A stretch of 64,000 nt of DNA from Golubevia sp. BC0850 (Eukaryota > Basidiomycota > Exobasidiomycetes > Golubeviales > Golubeviaceae). A program made the position numbers and the translations under genes. Position 1 is the first letter of the stretch. Every line of letters starts with the position of its first letter. The stretch covers positions 186,001-250,000 of the forward strand of contig JAAVVG010000012.1 of NCBI GenBank assembly GCA_012976225.1. The letters run 5' to 3'. Shown piece by piece: positions 34,157 through 46,110 of this stretch. The notes beneath the pieces were generated by a model that saw only the letters and a program-made list of their open reading frames with translations, was not told the origin of the DNA and ran no database searches.

Positions 34157-35004
34157 AAAGAGCGTTCTTGAATTGAAATCGAAGAAGAGAGGTAACGTAG
34201 GTTGGAGTGAAAAGGCAGGGTCAAGTCGGCAAGGAGGAGAGGGAAAGAGAAGAGCCCAAAGTCTTCCTCAAGAGCAACACTTCGACCTCCAAAATTCTAC
34301 TTCAACTCCACTCAAAGAGGAAATCAAATCAATGCCACAAATTTCGCTATCTGAGTTGGAGAATGCTGAGATGCCAGCTGGAAATTCGGCGAGAGCCTCC
34401 ATCTCTCTTCAGTCTTATCAGATTCTAGTTCGAGTCAATCGAGTCGGAGCCCGATCCTTTCTTCTCGAGCCAGAGCTGTGAGGAAAGTTTCAGCTCGAAA
34501 GTCTCTGTTTCTTCAGGAGCATAGGTCTATGAGGTGAGTTGAAGGCTCGTTACTCATCTCCGCTCACAATCCTCCCCTTCTGCCGCAAGATCTTTCTCTG
34601 AACGCCTCAGATTCCAATGTTTTGAACATCCAGATCTACTCTGAAGGCAGGAAGAAAACTATTTGCTTAATAGTCAAGGAGACAGCGAGACAGCGCTTGG
34701 CCTAAGGCCTAAGCAGCGTCTCTTCTCCCTCGTCTCTCTTCTCCCTAATTTATCGTCTATCGTCCATCATCCCCTCCCAATTCTTCTGTCTATAAGCTCC
34801 AATTTCCATCTAGTAGAAATTGCTCTTCGTTACTCTTTCTTCCGCTTTCGGTGCCACGTGTCGGTCTATCGGAAGACCGATTCTCACTCTTCGCTCATCT
34901 AGATGGCCGATTCAAATAGGTCCCTCCCTACTTAAATCGAGCTTTGCTTTCAGAAAAAAGATTCGTCCCTTTTACCATCCTCTTTCAACTCTTCATCTCC
35001 CAGC
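34157..35004. other. Intergenic region between CAF40 and the DUF1479 gene
   Basis: Divergent upstream regions of both neighbours. No coding signal is convincing. Confidence 0.45.
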
Positions 35005-36943
35005 ATGCTCAGAAACGCAAGTCAAGTGCGTCGTGCCTTCTCCACCTGCCCAATCAGCCTCAAACCATCTCTTCAATCTTCCACTTCCTCTGTCAACCCC
35101 CAATTCCTGCGAAAGGGAGAAGGGACGATCGCCTCAGTCTTCGCAACTCTATCCGGGGGCTCTCTTGAAGACGCTCTCCCAAGCCGCTTCGCCGACTTGA
35201 AGAGATCGATGATCAGAGACGAAGCTCACGCAACTGCCATCAAATCTGCTTGGACTTCAGTTCTTAAGAGTTTGAACTCAGAGCTTTCTCACATCATCGA
35301 AAACGGAGAGAATTCAATTCCTCAAGTTCAATATCCAGGAGACGAGTTCGCCAAGAAGGGGTTGGAACATTGGATGGACAGCAAGACCTTAGACGAGATC
35401 AAAAAGAGAGGAACAGTGATTGTGAAAGGAGTAGTAGAGGAAGCAAAGGCTTTGAAATGGAAAGAACAAATCAGAGATTACGTGCGAGCGAATCCAAAGG
35501 TGAAAGGTGAGTTTCGAAGTGTCAATTTTTTCTGTGGGAGCTATCCTGATGTCTTCTCTTTCATCTCTTTTCAGGTTTCCCATCTGACTCTCCTCAAGTC
35601 TTCGAGATGTACTGGTCTCCCTCCCAGATTGAGGCGAGAAGTGAGTGCAGTGCATCCATCGAGCAGTGTCGCCACAAATGATTTTCCCGATTCTATTCTA
35701 TTAAACATGTCTGCCTTTCTCTCTATCCACAGGCAATCCCGCTCTCCTTCAAACTTCCCAGGCCTTCTTGAAGCTCTTCCATACACCATCTCAGACCGAA
35801 TCAAGCGCTTTCAAAGACAATCTGGCTCCGAATTCTCTAGCGATTTCCCTCTCCAATCCCCTCAACTACGCAGATCGATTGAGAATCAGACATCCTGGAG
35901 ACTCAAAGTTTGCTCTAGGCTGTCACATTGATGGGGGAGGAGTCGAGAGATGGGAGTGTCCTTCTTTTCAATCCGTTTGGAAGTCAATCTTGAAAGGCGA
36001 CTCGGAATGGAAGAAGCACGATGCTTGGTCATTAGGAGCTTCAGCGGAGAGACTTCGAGCTCAAGGTGACATGTACGACGGACCTGGTCAATGTAGGATC
36101 TTTCGCCCTTTGCAAGGTTGGCTTTCGATGAGCAACACCGGTGCAGGAGAAGGTACTCTGAGAGTTTTACCAAACCTTAAGGAAGCTACAGCCTACATTA
36201 TTTTGAGGCCCTTCTTCAAGCCGAAGAGTAAGATTGGAGCTCCTACTATGGGCCAACCACCTTCGGCAGAGTACTTAGCCTTGGGGAACTGGGAGGTGAG
36301 TCCCAACTCTCGATTTGAATCCAAACTCTTTACATTTTGCTGGCGTCTAACTACTCTCCGTGCGTCTTTCTTTCTTTGCCAACTTCTATCAGTTCGACTG
36401 CTCTTCGGCAAGCTTTCCAGGTTGCTCTCTAGGTCACAACATCGAACTGTCGACTCTCACTCATCCGCACCTTGATTTGGAGCGTTCCATGACCTCGATT
36501 CCTCGAGTTGCCCCTGGAGATATGGCCCTTTGGCACTGTGGTGAGTTTTGACTTAATCAGAATTCTCTCCTAGCATCGCCTGTTGCAATTTGAGAACCTC
36601 TAACTCAAACTTTCATTTCCTGTCGCCACCAGACGTCGTCCATTCGGTGGAATCTCAGCATCGGGGCCAAGGAGATTCTTCGGTGATGTACATTCCAGCG
36701 ATCCCTTTAACGGAGCACAATTTCAACTACGTCCTCTCTCAAAGAGAAAGCTTCAAGAATGGGACTCCTCCATCTGACTTTCCAGGCGGAGAGGGAGAGA
36801 GCGACTTCGTTGGTAGAGCTCGACCAGCAGCAGTGCCTGTAGGCATGGCAAGACGATCGATGGGACTTCAGAAGTTCGAAATCAAAAATGGGATGAGCGA
36901 AGCTGAAAGGAATTTGTTGGAAGCTTGTAACGCTCAAATTTGA
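35005..36943 (+). CDS. DUF1479 family protein, 2OG-Fe(II) oxygenase-like fold, probably mitochondrial
   Basis: Member of the DUF1479 family, 529 residues. Exons: 35005-35506, 35575-35640, 35733-36295, 36393-36540 and 36633-36943. The N-terminus (MLRNASQVRRAFST) is basic and lacks acids, so it is probably a mitochondrial presequence. The core shows RGTVIVKGVV, QVFEMYWSPSQ, IRHPGDSKFALGCHIDGGGV, GQCRIFRPLQGWLSMSN and, after the fourth intron, DVVHSVE followed by MYIPAIPL. The HID pair and the later His fit the H-x-D...H iron triad of the cupin-like dioxygenase fold; that reading is inference. Substrate unknown. All exon phases close. Confidence 0.87.
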
Positions 36944-37560
36944 GCTCTAAGAAGCTGCCCTATTCCATAGCGCTCCACGAATTCGAGAATCTATGTAGAA
37001 TTGAGGAAATGAAGAAGAGACTGGAATCGATCTGAGCTGGATCCGCTGAAGTTTCATTTCAGCAAATTAGGAAGCATTTGCCTGGCGAGAATCTTCAACA
37101 GTCTCACAAGTTCTTCACCTCTACTCTGTGAGCTCGTTCAAGCTTCAAGAAAGAGGCTTTTGCTGAGAGTAGCAAAAAACCTTTCGAAAAAATTAGAGAT
37201 GCTTAAACGAGACTAGACAAGGAAAGAATATGTGAGCTTGCATGCAAAGAGACAGGACATCGTGACTGGAGGCGACAGGAGAAGATAGACAAAAGGAGAT
37301 GTTGAAATGGGTCTCAGAGTTTCTAAGGGCCTAAGTGAATTATCAAGACACCGGAAGAAATTTGACTGTGAGAGGAGAGAAAAGGGAGCAAGTCAAAAGA
37401 GATGAAAAAAAAGTCCATTGGTGGTGAGGAAAGAGTAGCAAGAGGCAGCTGTGAAGGGAGATCCAAGTCATAGTAGTAATTGTCCATTGAGTTGTAGAAT
37501 TTTGAGAAAGTCCCCATTTTGATGTAGATGAGATTTAAGGTTCGAACTTCAAAGAGCTGC
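36944..37560. other. Intergenic region between convergent genes
   Basis: 3' flanks of the DUF1479 gene and the TM198-like gene. A minus-strand ORF at 37323-37601 overlaps the neighbouring 3' end and has no family signal. Confidence 0.4.
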
Positions 37561-40500
37561 TTAATCTCTCCCTCCAGCTCTATTAGCCCAAGCCTCCTCA
37601 ACTACAGAGGTATTGAACCTCAGTAGTGTTCCTGCACTCATTTCTCTCTTGTGTCTGTATGCTCTATCTCCACCTGCAACTCCTTGAGATAAGCGTCTCT
37701 TATCGGTCTCTGAGAGTTCTCTTCGACTTTTACCTCCTGGCGATGGAGGATTCGGAGATACAGGAACTCCAGGAGATGGAGGTTCTACTTCATTGAAATT
37801 TGGAGAAGAAGAGAGACGATTTGAGCTAGTTTGAGGTTTGATAGTCATCTCAGTTGCGTTGCTAGGCATAGAAGGGAAGACAGGTCTTCCGGAATCAGTG
37901 TTAGGAGTTGAAGCTGCTTTGTGGAAGGAGTTGTTTGCAGTACTATTGCGGGTAACTGGAGGTCTACTTTGATCTCCAAACCAGGAATTGCGGTTTGAGC
38001 TTGCTAGATTTGGAGAGGCTTGTTGAGATTGAGGGAAAGGCTGATTAGATCCCTGAGGTCCGAAAGTGGGAGAAGGCAGTGGGGAAGAAGAAGCAGGCAT
38101 TTGATTGTATGATCTACTACGAGCGTGATTTGCGGGTAGAGTTGAAGCGACTTGAGGTTGAGAAGCTCCCAACATTGGACTTGTAGCCGGAGTCAAACTT
38201 TTCCTCCACTCTCTAGCTTTTTCGGTACCTGATTCTCTTTTGTTCTGAATTCCACCGCCAATAGTTCCACTTCTCTGAAAGCCTTGAGGATTGAAATCTG
38301 GATCTAGAGTAGAAGGAGAAGTCAATGAGATCCTTTGACCAGTTCTCTTCTGTTTCAATCTCAATTCTTCTTCCTTTAATTTCAACAACTCCTTTTCACT
38401 TTCCATTCTTCGTTCCTTCTCTTCCCAAACTTTCTTCTCCCATTCCTTTCTCTGCTCCCATTCATCTTTAGCTTTCTTGAGCATTTCCTTCTCTTCCATC
38501 TCTCTAGTCACAGTTCCCTGCATCTTAGCCATCTTCGATTTGTGCTTTTCTCTGAGTTCGGCCATCGTAAGCGCTACTGAATCTGGAGAAGTTGGAGTGA
38601 TTGGAGATGTTCGAAGTTGACTTGAAGACCTCTTAGGATTTCTTCCCAAAGCTTCAGCGTATCTGGCTTCCGCCAATTCTTTGGAATAGACAATCCGTCT
38701 CTCTTGAGTTTGAATTGGACCTGACTTAGGAGCGAGTTGATTCAGAGGTAGGTCCAAGAACGCTGTGCTTTTAGGTCTTTGTCTGTTCGAAGCGATCGGA
38801 GGAGATCTTGGACCTCCGGAGGCTAAGAGGGCGTGAGAATTTCCTCTTGAAAGTGATTGGGATTGAGACTTTGTATGAGAAGGTAGAATCGGACGAGATT
38901 GAGCATGGTAAGGAAGGACTCCAAGACCTATTGGAGCAGCGTCTTGATTTTTGCTGACCAACATGCTGCCGGAAGAATTTCTTCTTTCGTTTCCTCCTCT
39001 TGAATTTGAGCCTGCCGTTGAAGAGTTGAGGTTTGAAGAGACGATGTCTTGAAGTAATTGACTAGAAGTTGGTCCTTCGGTTTCCAGATCTAGCACGGTC
39101 GCAGTCTCGATAGTGTTCCTGCGTTGACGATCCATTCCAGCCTCCGATGAATTAGTTCTCAAATGATTGATGCTTCTCTTGAGTCTATTGATCTCATCTA
39201 GAAGTGTCTCATGCTCTACCGACTTAGCTCTATCTCTACTAGTGAGAGATCCACCCAATTCAGAAGGCAAGATTAAGCTTTCGCCGAGATCTAGAGGAGG
39301 GAGAGTTGCTGTCGAATGACGTCTAGAAAGGTCTTGATCTTGAGATGCAGTTGCGCTTCCAGGAACAGGTCCTTGCTTCAAGTACTCGAAGAGAGAAGCT
39401 CTTCTACTGACACTAGCTGCAGTTCCATTTGAAAGTCTAGTAGATCCAGAGTTAGTCAAAGCAGGAGGAGTAGAAGCTACGGAGCTACGGAAACCTCTTG
39501 GAATTCCAGAGCTCAAATAATCATGACCTTGGGGAGAATCGGTAGCTTGAGGGGAGGTGGCATTTGGAAGAGTTGAATAGGTATAACCAGGGCTTTGTTT
39601 CCAATTTGAGGATAAGGAAGCATTCTTTGCGAATGGACTTCCTCCAATCATAGTAGTTGAAGTTCCTAGAGATGATTGATAATCTTGAATGGGAGAAGAG
39701 CACCTTTGTTCATCTTGACCTTCGATTTCATTCCTTGATTTCCTTCTAGAGTTGGAAGGTCTGATAGCTTTTGGCAAAAGAGACATTAACGATCTACTAG
39801 CTTTTCTGTTGAGAGTTCTACTTTCTTCATCACCTTCTTCCTCTTCCTTTTCCGCCCCACCTTTGACGTACCCATTCCTGACCTCCCAATCCCTTAATTC
39901 TCTCTCGGCATCTTTAGAGATTCTGTTTGCTGCTTTCTCAGCTTTCTTTCTATCTCTTCTACTATCCTTATCGACCACTTTCTGAGAATTCTTGGTTGAG
40001 TTTCTAGTTAGAAGCCACATTCTCGTTTGAACAGCTGATACGATCAAGATTAAACCTCCCAAGACGCTCAATTCTATGATTTGACCAGAAACTAAATGCC
40101 ACTTTCCGTTTGCAAAAGGTTGGATTTCTCTGTCAGTAGGCTGTCCTATCGTAGTTCCGTTGAAGGATTGAGTGTCAGTAACAGAATAAGTTTTGTTCTC
40201 AAGTAGTTGGTCGAAACCTAGATTTCGAATGTAAAATTCTTTCAATCCAACTCTGGTGAAGCAGTCGATACCTAGTATTAACGAGGAGGATCCAATGATA
40301 GAAGTTGAGAGGATAGTCAAGATTGACTTGAAGATTGGATTTGGGATGAAGCGTAAGAGAAAGAAGAGTAGACCGAGAGTTGAGTAGAGAATGAAACGGA
40401 ATCCGATCTTTTCAATGACACCGTCTGAATGAAGAGCTTGGATGAATAAACCTAAAAGGAAACCAGCTAGAGTGACACAAAGAAACAGACCTTCGGCGTC

Positions 40501-41547
40501 GAAGATGAGACTGTTGAGGCAAGGGAGAGAGATGGAGATGATGAGTGTTCGAACGTTCCAAAGATGGCCGCTGCCTCTGTAAGAGTTTTCAAAGCTAGTG
40601 AGTTGCTACTTACCACAGGAATCCAAGCAACAGACCTCCGACAACACTTGCGAGTAGGAAAAGTCCTCGAACTGATTTAGAGGGATCACTGATAGCTTTC
40701 TCCACTCCTAGCTTGAGGATGAGGCAGATGACAACGATGGCACCGACGTAAAAGCTATCAAAGAGAAAAACGAAGTGAATGAGAGGAGATTTGAGAGAGG
40801 ATCAGTTTGTCAATTCAGCTCTCTCTGCGGAGACTCTCCTTGAGAAGTTGAGATCCTTATAACCCTCCCAAACAACACCATCGCATCCGTCTCAATCCAC
40901 CTCTACAACTCTTCGTCAATTCCATCTATCGATTCAACTACATCCAATAGAAAGAACCACACTCCTACTCACCCAGCGATTCCACCAGTAGTCAAACGTA
41001 AAGATCTTCCCCAAAAGAGAGTTGCCAATCCGATCAAGATGAGTAAAGCGCCTAGAATGCCAAAGGCAGGATCAATGTAATTATGAAGAGATGTTGAATC
41101 CGAGTAATCAGGAGCAGTTATTAGCTTGATTTGATCAGATGGAATAGAAGTAGAGGTGATACCAGTTGGAGTTGAAGTGATTGAAGATGTTGTGGATGAT
41201 GGATCCAAAGTCTGAACCACTTGAGTGACTAAGACTGCGCTTGAACTAATGGTGAATCTAGTTCCAGTCAATCCTGAAGAGGATCTTTGACCTGAAGGGA
41301 ATCTACCAGAAGTTAAAGTGGTAGTTAAGAGTGAAGTGGTTAAGATTGGAAGAGAAGATGAAGAGCGGGAGAGAGTGGCAGCAGAGGTGGAGCTGGAGCT
41401 GCTGCTTCTAACCGTTGGACTTGAAAGTTGAGAATTTGAAATTACTTGAGGTTGAGGTAATCCTGAAACTGAATTCAAAGAGATTAATGAGATTGAAAGT
41501 AGAAAATAGAAGCAGAAACTAAAGGAGATGAAGCAGGAGAAACGCAT
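37561..41547 (-). CDS. TM198/TM7SF3-like multi-pass membrane protein with a very long cytosolic tail
   Basis: Membrane protein of 1221 residues with a TM7S3/TM198-like core. Exons: 40973-41547, 40614-40754 and 37561-40510. It begins with a signal peptide (LLSISLISLNSVSGLP) and a Ser/Thr-rich, probably O-glycosylated ectodomain of about 130 residues. About seven hydrophobic helices follow. These include DPAFGILGALLILIGLATLF, GAIVVICLILKLGVEKAI, ASVVGGLLLGFL, VTLAGFLLGLFIQAL and ELSVLGGLILIVSAV. The remaining 800 or so residues are cytosolic, Ser-rich and largely disordered. They contain a strongly charged coiled-coil segment encoded around 38340-38560 (Glu/Lys-rich, EWEKKVWEEKERRMESEK). Fungal relatives with such tails are known to me only as uncharacterised proteins. 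Possible role as a scaffold or sensor at a membrane is inference. Confidence 0.83.
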
Positions 41548-42705
41548 CTTGAGTCTTGAGTGTTGTTGTTATGACTACCCCGAGGTCTTGACTCTGTCGA
41601 TCACTTTCTTCTCTTGACTACCTTTTTAGTTCTTATTTGAGGAATCAGATGAGAGCTAAGAAAACAATTAAAGAGAAAAAGGGAAGGAGTGAGCGTCGTT
41701 ATTTAGTCTCGAAAGTTGTCATGGACTACCGATCAACCTACCGACACTGATTGTCTTGACGATCCTTGAAATGAAGATTGTGTTTTGAGATTTGTTTTTA
41801 AGTTTGAAAAGAATGTGATTGAATAAATTGGCAGATGGAAGAGCAATTGGAAGAGCAAAGGAAAGTGAAGCGGAATAAGAAGCAAGAAGTTTCCAATGTT
41901 TGTTTGAGACTCGATTCTCTTTCCAATTCTGATCTTGACAGCTTTGTTTTCCCAACTCAGACTTTTCTCTTCAGAACCGACCCAATGCTTCAACCCTTTT
42001 CTCTTAGGGAATGTACCTCGTACCTCCCTTGCCTCCCGACCTGTCACCTGTCAAGAAATGTCTCAGGTGAGGCATGCTTACATTACATTCGAAAGCTTAC
42101 ATTACATTCGAAATCCTCGCAGTCAAACTGCAAATTCTCCTTGATTGGAAAGTAGGACCTAGTCTCGCTGATGGAAGAAATGAGAGAGCTGTACTTGCAG
42201 TCCCCTTTGTTTGTGTGCCAAAGCGAACGAGCGTCGTCAGAAACGATGGATCTGCCGCTCATGAGGGGCTGGCACACAGACTAGTCCCCTGTCCCCTTTC
42301 AGTTGACTAGCTACTTTTCAACGGACAATACCTCATCAAGTCGCTGCGCTCATCATCAGCCCCTTGTTGAATGTTTCTCCACTTTACCCCTTCAGGGCTA
42401 CGTGACAGCTCCCGAATATAGACTAAACAGCTGGACTGGCCCACTTTGCCTGATGAAAAATTAAGGCTCGCAAACTTTCAATCCCGTCTACGGAGCCGAA
42501 GAACTGGAACGGGCGAGGTAGAAACTTCCGCTGCGAGAAGCTACCCCTTGATTTTTCCGTCGAAAGCTATAAGAAAGAGTGCTTTCCCAGCCCTGCTTAC
42601 TTCTCTCTTCTCTCATCCAACAACTCTTCTCTTTTTACTCTTTCTCTTGATCCTTCCTTCTTTCCACTCTACCACTCTCTTTTCTTCTCGACCTTCAAGT
42701 CCAAC
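41548..42705. promoter_or_regulatory. Divergent upstream region of the TM198-like and small secreted protein genes
   Basis: The region near the secreted-protein gene is rich in stress-element-like cores. CCCCT occurs at 42202-42206, 42286-42290, 42293-42297, 42360-42364, 42387-42391 and 42544-42548, and AGGGG at 42264-42268. It also holds a perfect 9-bp inverted repeat (TGTGTGCCA at 42212-42220, TGGCACACA at 42270-42278). STRE function is known in yeasts; its use here is inference. Confidence 0.35.
42076..42113. repeat. Perfect 19-bp tandem duplication
   Basis: The unit GCTTACATTACATTCGAAA occurs twice in direct succession, upstream of the small secreted protein gene. Confidence 0.9.
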
Positions 42706-43226
42706 ATGCGTTTTTTGATCATCGCCTCTTTCTTCTTTGCCATGGTCTCCGCCACTCTCGTCAAGACGCGTGGTGCAGTTGCCCAAAACACTAAGGACGG
42801 GAACTTCCCTGGAGGTAGAAAACTCTGGAAAGACATCAAACCCTCCGTTGTGAGTATTATCAAGCTCAATTCTTTCTTTGAGCTGCTCGTCTGACGGCCC
42901 TTTCATACCTCTTTCCCAGAACAGCAAATCAGAGAAGCACCTCTTTGCATATTACTCTTCCAAGAATTTCAAGGGAGTCAGCCTTCCAAAAGGTTGGAAA
43001 TCTGATGATGCTTCCCGCACCAACGATCAAGTGAGTAGGGAAGAACCGCCGTTGCTCGAAGTTCTGATAGAGCTTTCAAGCTTACCTTTTCTCTATCGTC
43101 CTTCCACTGCAGAGAAATGTTGTACCATCAGAGGAGAAATTCGGCAAGGTCTGTCGTCAAATTGTCAAATCTACCGGAGAAAACAAAGAAAAGAAGAGCT
43201 ATGATTATTGCCAGGAAGACGCCTAA
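42706..43226 (+). CDS. Small secreted protein, 122 residues
   Basis: Not recognised as a known family. Exons 42706-42849, 42920-43030 and 43113-43226, all phase 0, joined by standard GTGAGT...AG introns. The N-terminus is a clear signal peptide (MRFLIIASFFFAMVSA). The mature part is small, hydrophilic and Lys-rich with two cysteines (GKVCRQIV and YDYCQED) and ends QEDA. Aromatic motifs include GGRKLWKDIKPSV, LFAYYSSKNFKGVSLPKGW and SYDYC. Size, signal peptide and absence of a known domain are the profile of fungal small secreted proteins, some of which are effectors or surface proteins; that role is not shown here. The upstream region is rich in CCCCT cores. Confidence 0.72.
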
Positions 43227-44139
43227 GTGAGGTTTTATGGGCGGAAATAGATGTGCCGTCTTCGCCCCATCTTATTACATATACCCCTACTTTTCCTTTG
43301 TTAATTTTCAGTACTCGCTTCCGCTCAAGTCTGCACCCTTTTCAGTCTCGCTAAGGAATCTAACCTTTGACTAACCCCATTTTGTGACTCAAGAAAAAGG
43401 ATATAGAGTCTTCTTTGGGTCAGAGTTTACTTTCGAGAAGTCTGAGCCTCTGCCAAACATTTGTGATTACGTCACTATGGATGACCACACCTTCGAAGGC
43501 AGTCGACCTCCCTCGTCCTCGCGCTCTCGCTTGGACTGATATTTGATCTCTTGGGTACTTCTCGCTCGGGTGTGCAAATGCACATCAGAAACTTTGACTC
43601 GACTCGACGATTGACTTGTCGCTTTTTGCTACCCGTTCCTATTTAAGCACTCTCGAGCATACGAGGCGAAAATCTTTTATCGACACCAATCCTCCCTTGC
43701 TTTTTTTCCTCATCTTCTCTTGACGCTCAATTCCTATAACCAGTCTCGAGACCTATAAGATTGCCCGACTTCTTCTATCATCCGGATCGAGACGGAACAC
43801 AGTGTCTGAGGGTAGATCAGTATCCTAAAGTTTTCATTTCTTCCTTTTTAAACCATCAAAAAGCAGCATACCGTACAAGCTCTCATATACAAATCTTCCA
43901 GTGAAACACAACTCGACAATCAAAGTTAAGAACCTGACAATTGAATCATACAGCCGAAGATGTCTTGCCTTTTTTTCCCTCCCGACCTTTTTCATCTTTT
44001 TCTTCGAGTGTCTATCGGACTCCAAAATCTTCTTCTAAGACTGATTCGGCGTTGATTTCTGCAATCCTTTTTCCTTTTCTTTTGGTTAACTTGCATTCTG
44101 CCAACCTTTCCAGCCTTCCCACTCTTCTGACTTCTACCT
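43227..44139. other. Intergenic region of about 0.9 kb
   Basis: Pyrimidine-rich, between convergent genes. No coherent coding or RNA signal. Confidence 0.45.
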
Positions 44140-45878
44140 CTACAACCCTTCATCCATAGGAACCGGACTCTGATCAACCTGACTAGTTCTTCTACCATTA
44201 CTTCCAACGAAACTTGGAGCTTTAAAACTTCCACCGCCAGTAGAACCAATAGTATCAGTACTGCCTCTTCTACCCAAACTTTCTCTATCAACAGCTTTAT
44301 CATTATCACCATAATCCGAAACACCACTTAAAGATTGTGGAGGACTAGAAGTACCAACAGTAGCAGTAGTACTACCAGCTCTAGAAGGTATACCATGAGC
44401 ACCTCTAGAGAAAGCCAAATCTTCTTGTTCTTGTCTTAAAGAAGCAGAAAAAGGATAAGACAATTGACCACCTTTAGAAGATAAGTTTGATAAACCACCA
44501 ACACCTGCTTCACCACCCATTAATTCTCTTTCATGCATTCTTTGTCTTTCAATATAAGCAGATCTTAATTTCACATCTTCATCTTCTTCATCTAATTCAC
44601 GATTGGAAGATGATCTTGAATTTGAAGAACCAACTTCAACTCTTTCATCATCATCTAATTCTACTTCCATTCTATTCTGCTGATGATGATGGTTGAGAAC
44701 TGAACTAGAATTGGAATTTGAAATGGATCTTGAATCAGAAGAAGAAGAACCAGCTTCTGAAGGTGCTAAACTTGGACCGCCGATTTGAGAACCTGAAGAA
44801 GTTGTCAATCCTTGATTTAAAGAAGATCTAGCTAAACCTGAATTCAAGGAATTAATCCCTGGTATAACTCTCGCTGAAAAGGAAGCTGCTTCTGAAGAAG
44901 CGGATAAAGGTGGTGAACTACCTCTGATTGAAGAAGGTCTAGAATTGGATCCACCTGATTGTCTCATTGCTGAAGAGGAAGAGGTTGATTCTCCTAAGGC
45001 TGGTTCTGGACGTGGAGATCCTGGTGCTTGGACTGCTACTGAGAAGACAGAGGCAGCTGAAGGTGAAGGTGGTCTGAACTCGGCTGTGCGAGGGTCTAGC
45101 TGCGGAGGGACGGTGGCTGCAAGGAGAAGACGAGGAATGAATACGTGAGTTGCTGATCTGGAGGAAGGAAGAGGTGACTGTACGTTCCGCTCATAGACAG
45201 AAGGTCAAGAGGGAGAGAGCAGGGAAAACAAGGAGATGTCCTTGCTCATCCCTCCCTGCTCTCTCTCGTCCCAATCTTTCTCCTCTTGAACGAGCTAGCT
45301 CTATCTGTTGAATCTGATATGTTCCCCACCCTTATCGCATGAGAGACCTCATCAACAATCTCCATCTCCTATGCGACTTCCCGGCTTTGCCTTTCCCCCT
45401 TCCCAACCTTGACAACCTCGACCTTCCTCCATTCCTTTTGGCCCTTGGACTAACCTACTTCTTCATCAGCGATCCTCCTGTCCTGACCAATTCCACTATC
45501 AGCATCACGACTATTCATAGTTGGACTACCGTTGGCAACTCCATTCAAGCTCGGGAGGTCTCCTTCACCTGTTAACCTTTCAGCTGGTAATCTGATCCCT
45601 GGAGCTAATTGATCTGCGTCTGGAATCGATTTCAAATTGTGTTTTGTTAATTTATGATCTTTTGGTCTAATCCCATCTTCTTCTTCTTCTTGATCATCTT
45701 GATGCATTCGAGCATCTTGATCTACTTGTCCATTGGACTCTGATGATTGTCCTTGTTCCGCTTCTGCTCCGTCCAAGTTCATTCGTATTGATTGACCATT
45801 TGGTTGATTAGCTTGACGTTGCTTAATTGAATGTTGCTCGTGAGCTGAAGATGCCATTGGATCATTGGTCGAACTCAT
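44140..45878 (-). CDS. Unrecognised Ser-rich, charged protein; model needs a GC-AG intron
   Basis: Function unknown, 498 residues. Exons 45459-45878, 45246-45304 and 44140-45157. The N-terminal part is polar (RPKDHKLTKHNLKSIPDADQ, GIRLPAERLTGEGDLPS). A helical charged stretch (ELARSRGERLGRERAGRDE) and a hydrophobic/Pro motif (HVFIPRLLLAATVPPQLDPR) follow. The rest is Ser/Gly-rich with acidic patches. The second intron, 45158-45245, would start with GCAAGG. That is the only junction I found that keeps the frame and joins two protein-like segments. An acidic, low-complexity make-up suggests a nuclear or regulatory protein, but no domain is recognised. The start at MSSTNDP is uncertain because the frame stays open further upstream. 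Confidence 0.58.
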
Positions 45879-46110
45879 TCTGGTAACTGGAAGCTGGCTC
45901 TTGGCTCGTGGATAGATGGGTTCAATAGCTACTGGAAATCTGAATGATGAATCCTTTTTTGAATATGAATTGAATTTGAATTCGGTTCTGAAGTAAGATG
46001 GAAGCTGGTCGCTGGTCACTGGTCTGAAGATAGCGTCGGAAAACAGGCCGATGGAAATAGAAATCAATCTCTTCTTCTTCTTCTCGACCAAGTCGCAATT
46101 TATCTCAACG

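Noticed and set aside
33820-34158. Plus-strand ORF opposite CAF40 exon 1
   Set aside because: Shadow of the Ser/Asn/Gln-rich coding sequence on the other strand.
35768-36475. Single long ORF in the DUF1479 gene as an intron-free gene
   Set aside because: It begins in the middle of an exon and reads into the intron at 36296. The spliced model matches the family.
44487-44696. His/Leu-rich ORF opposite the Ser-rich unknown gene
   Set aside because: Antisense of AAC/AGC/GAT-rich codons, with no domain or start context.
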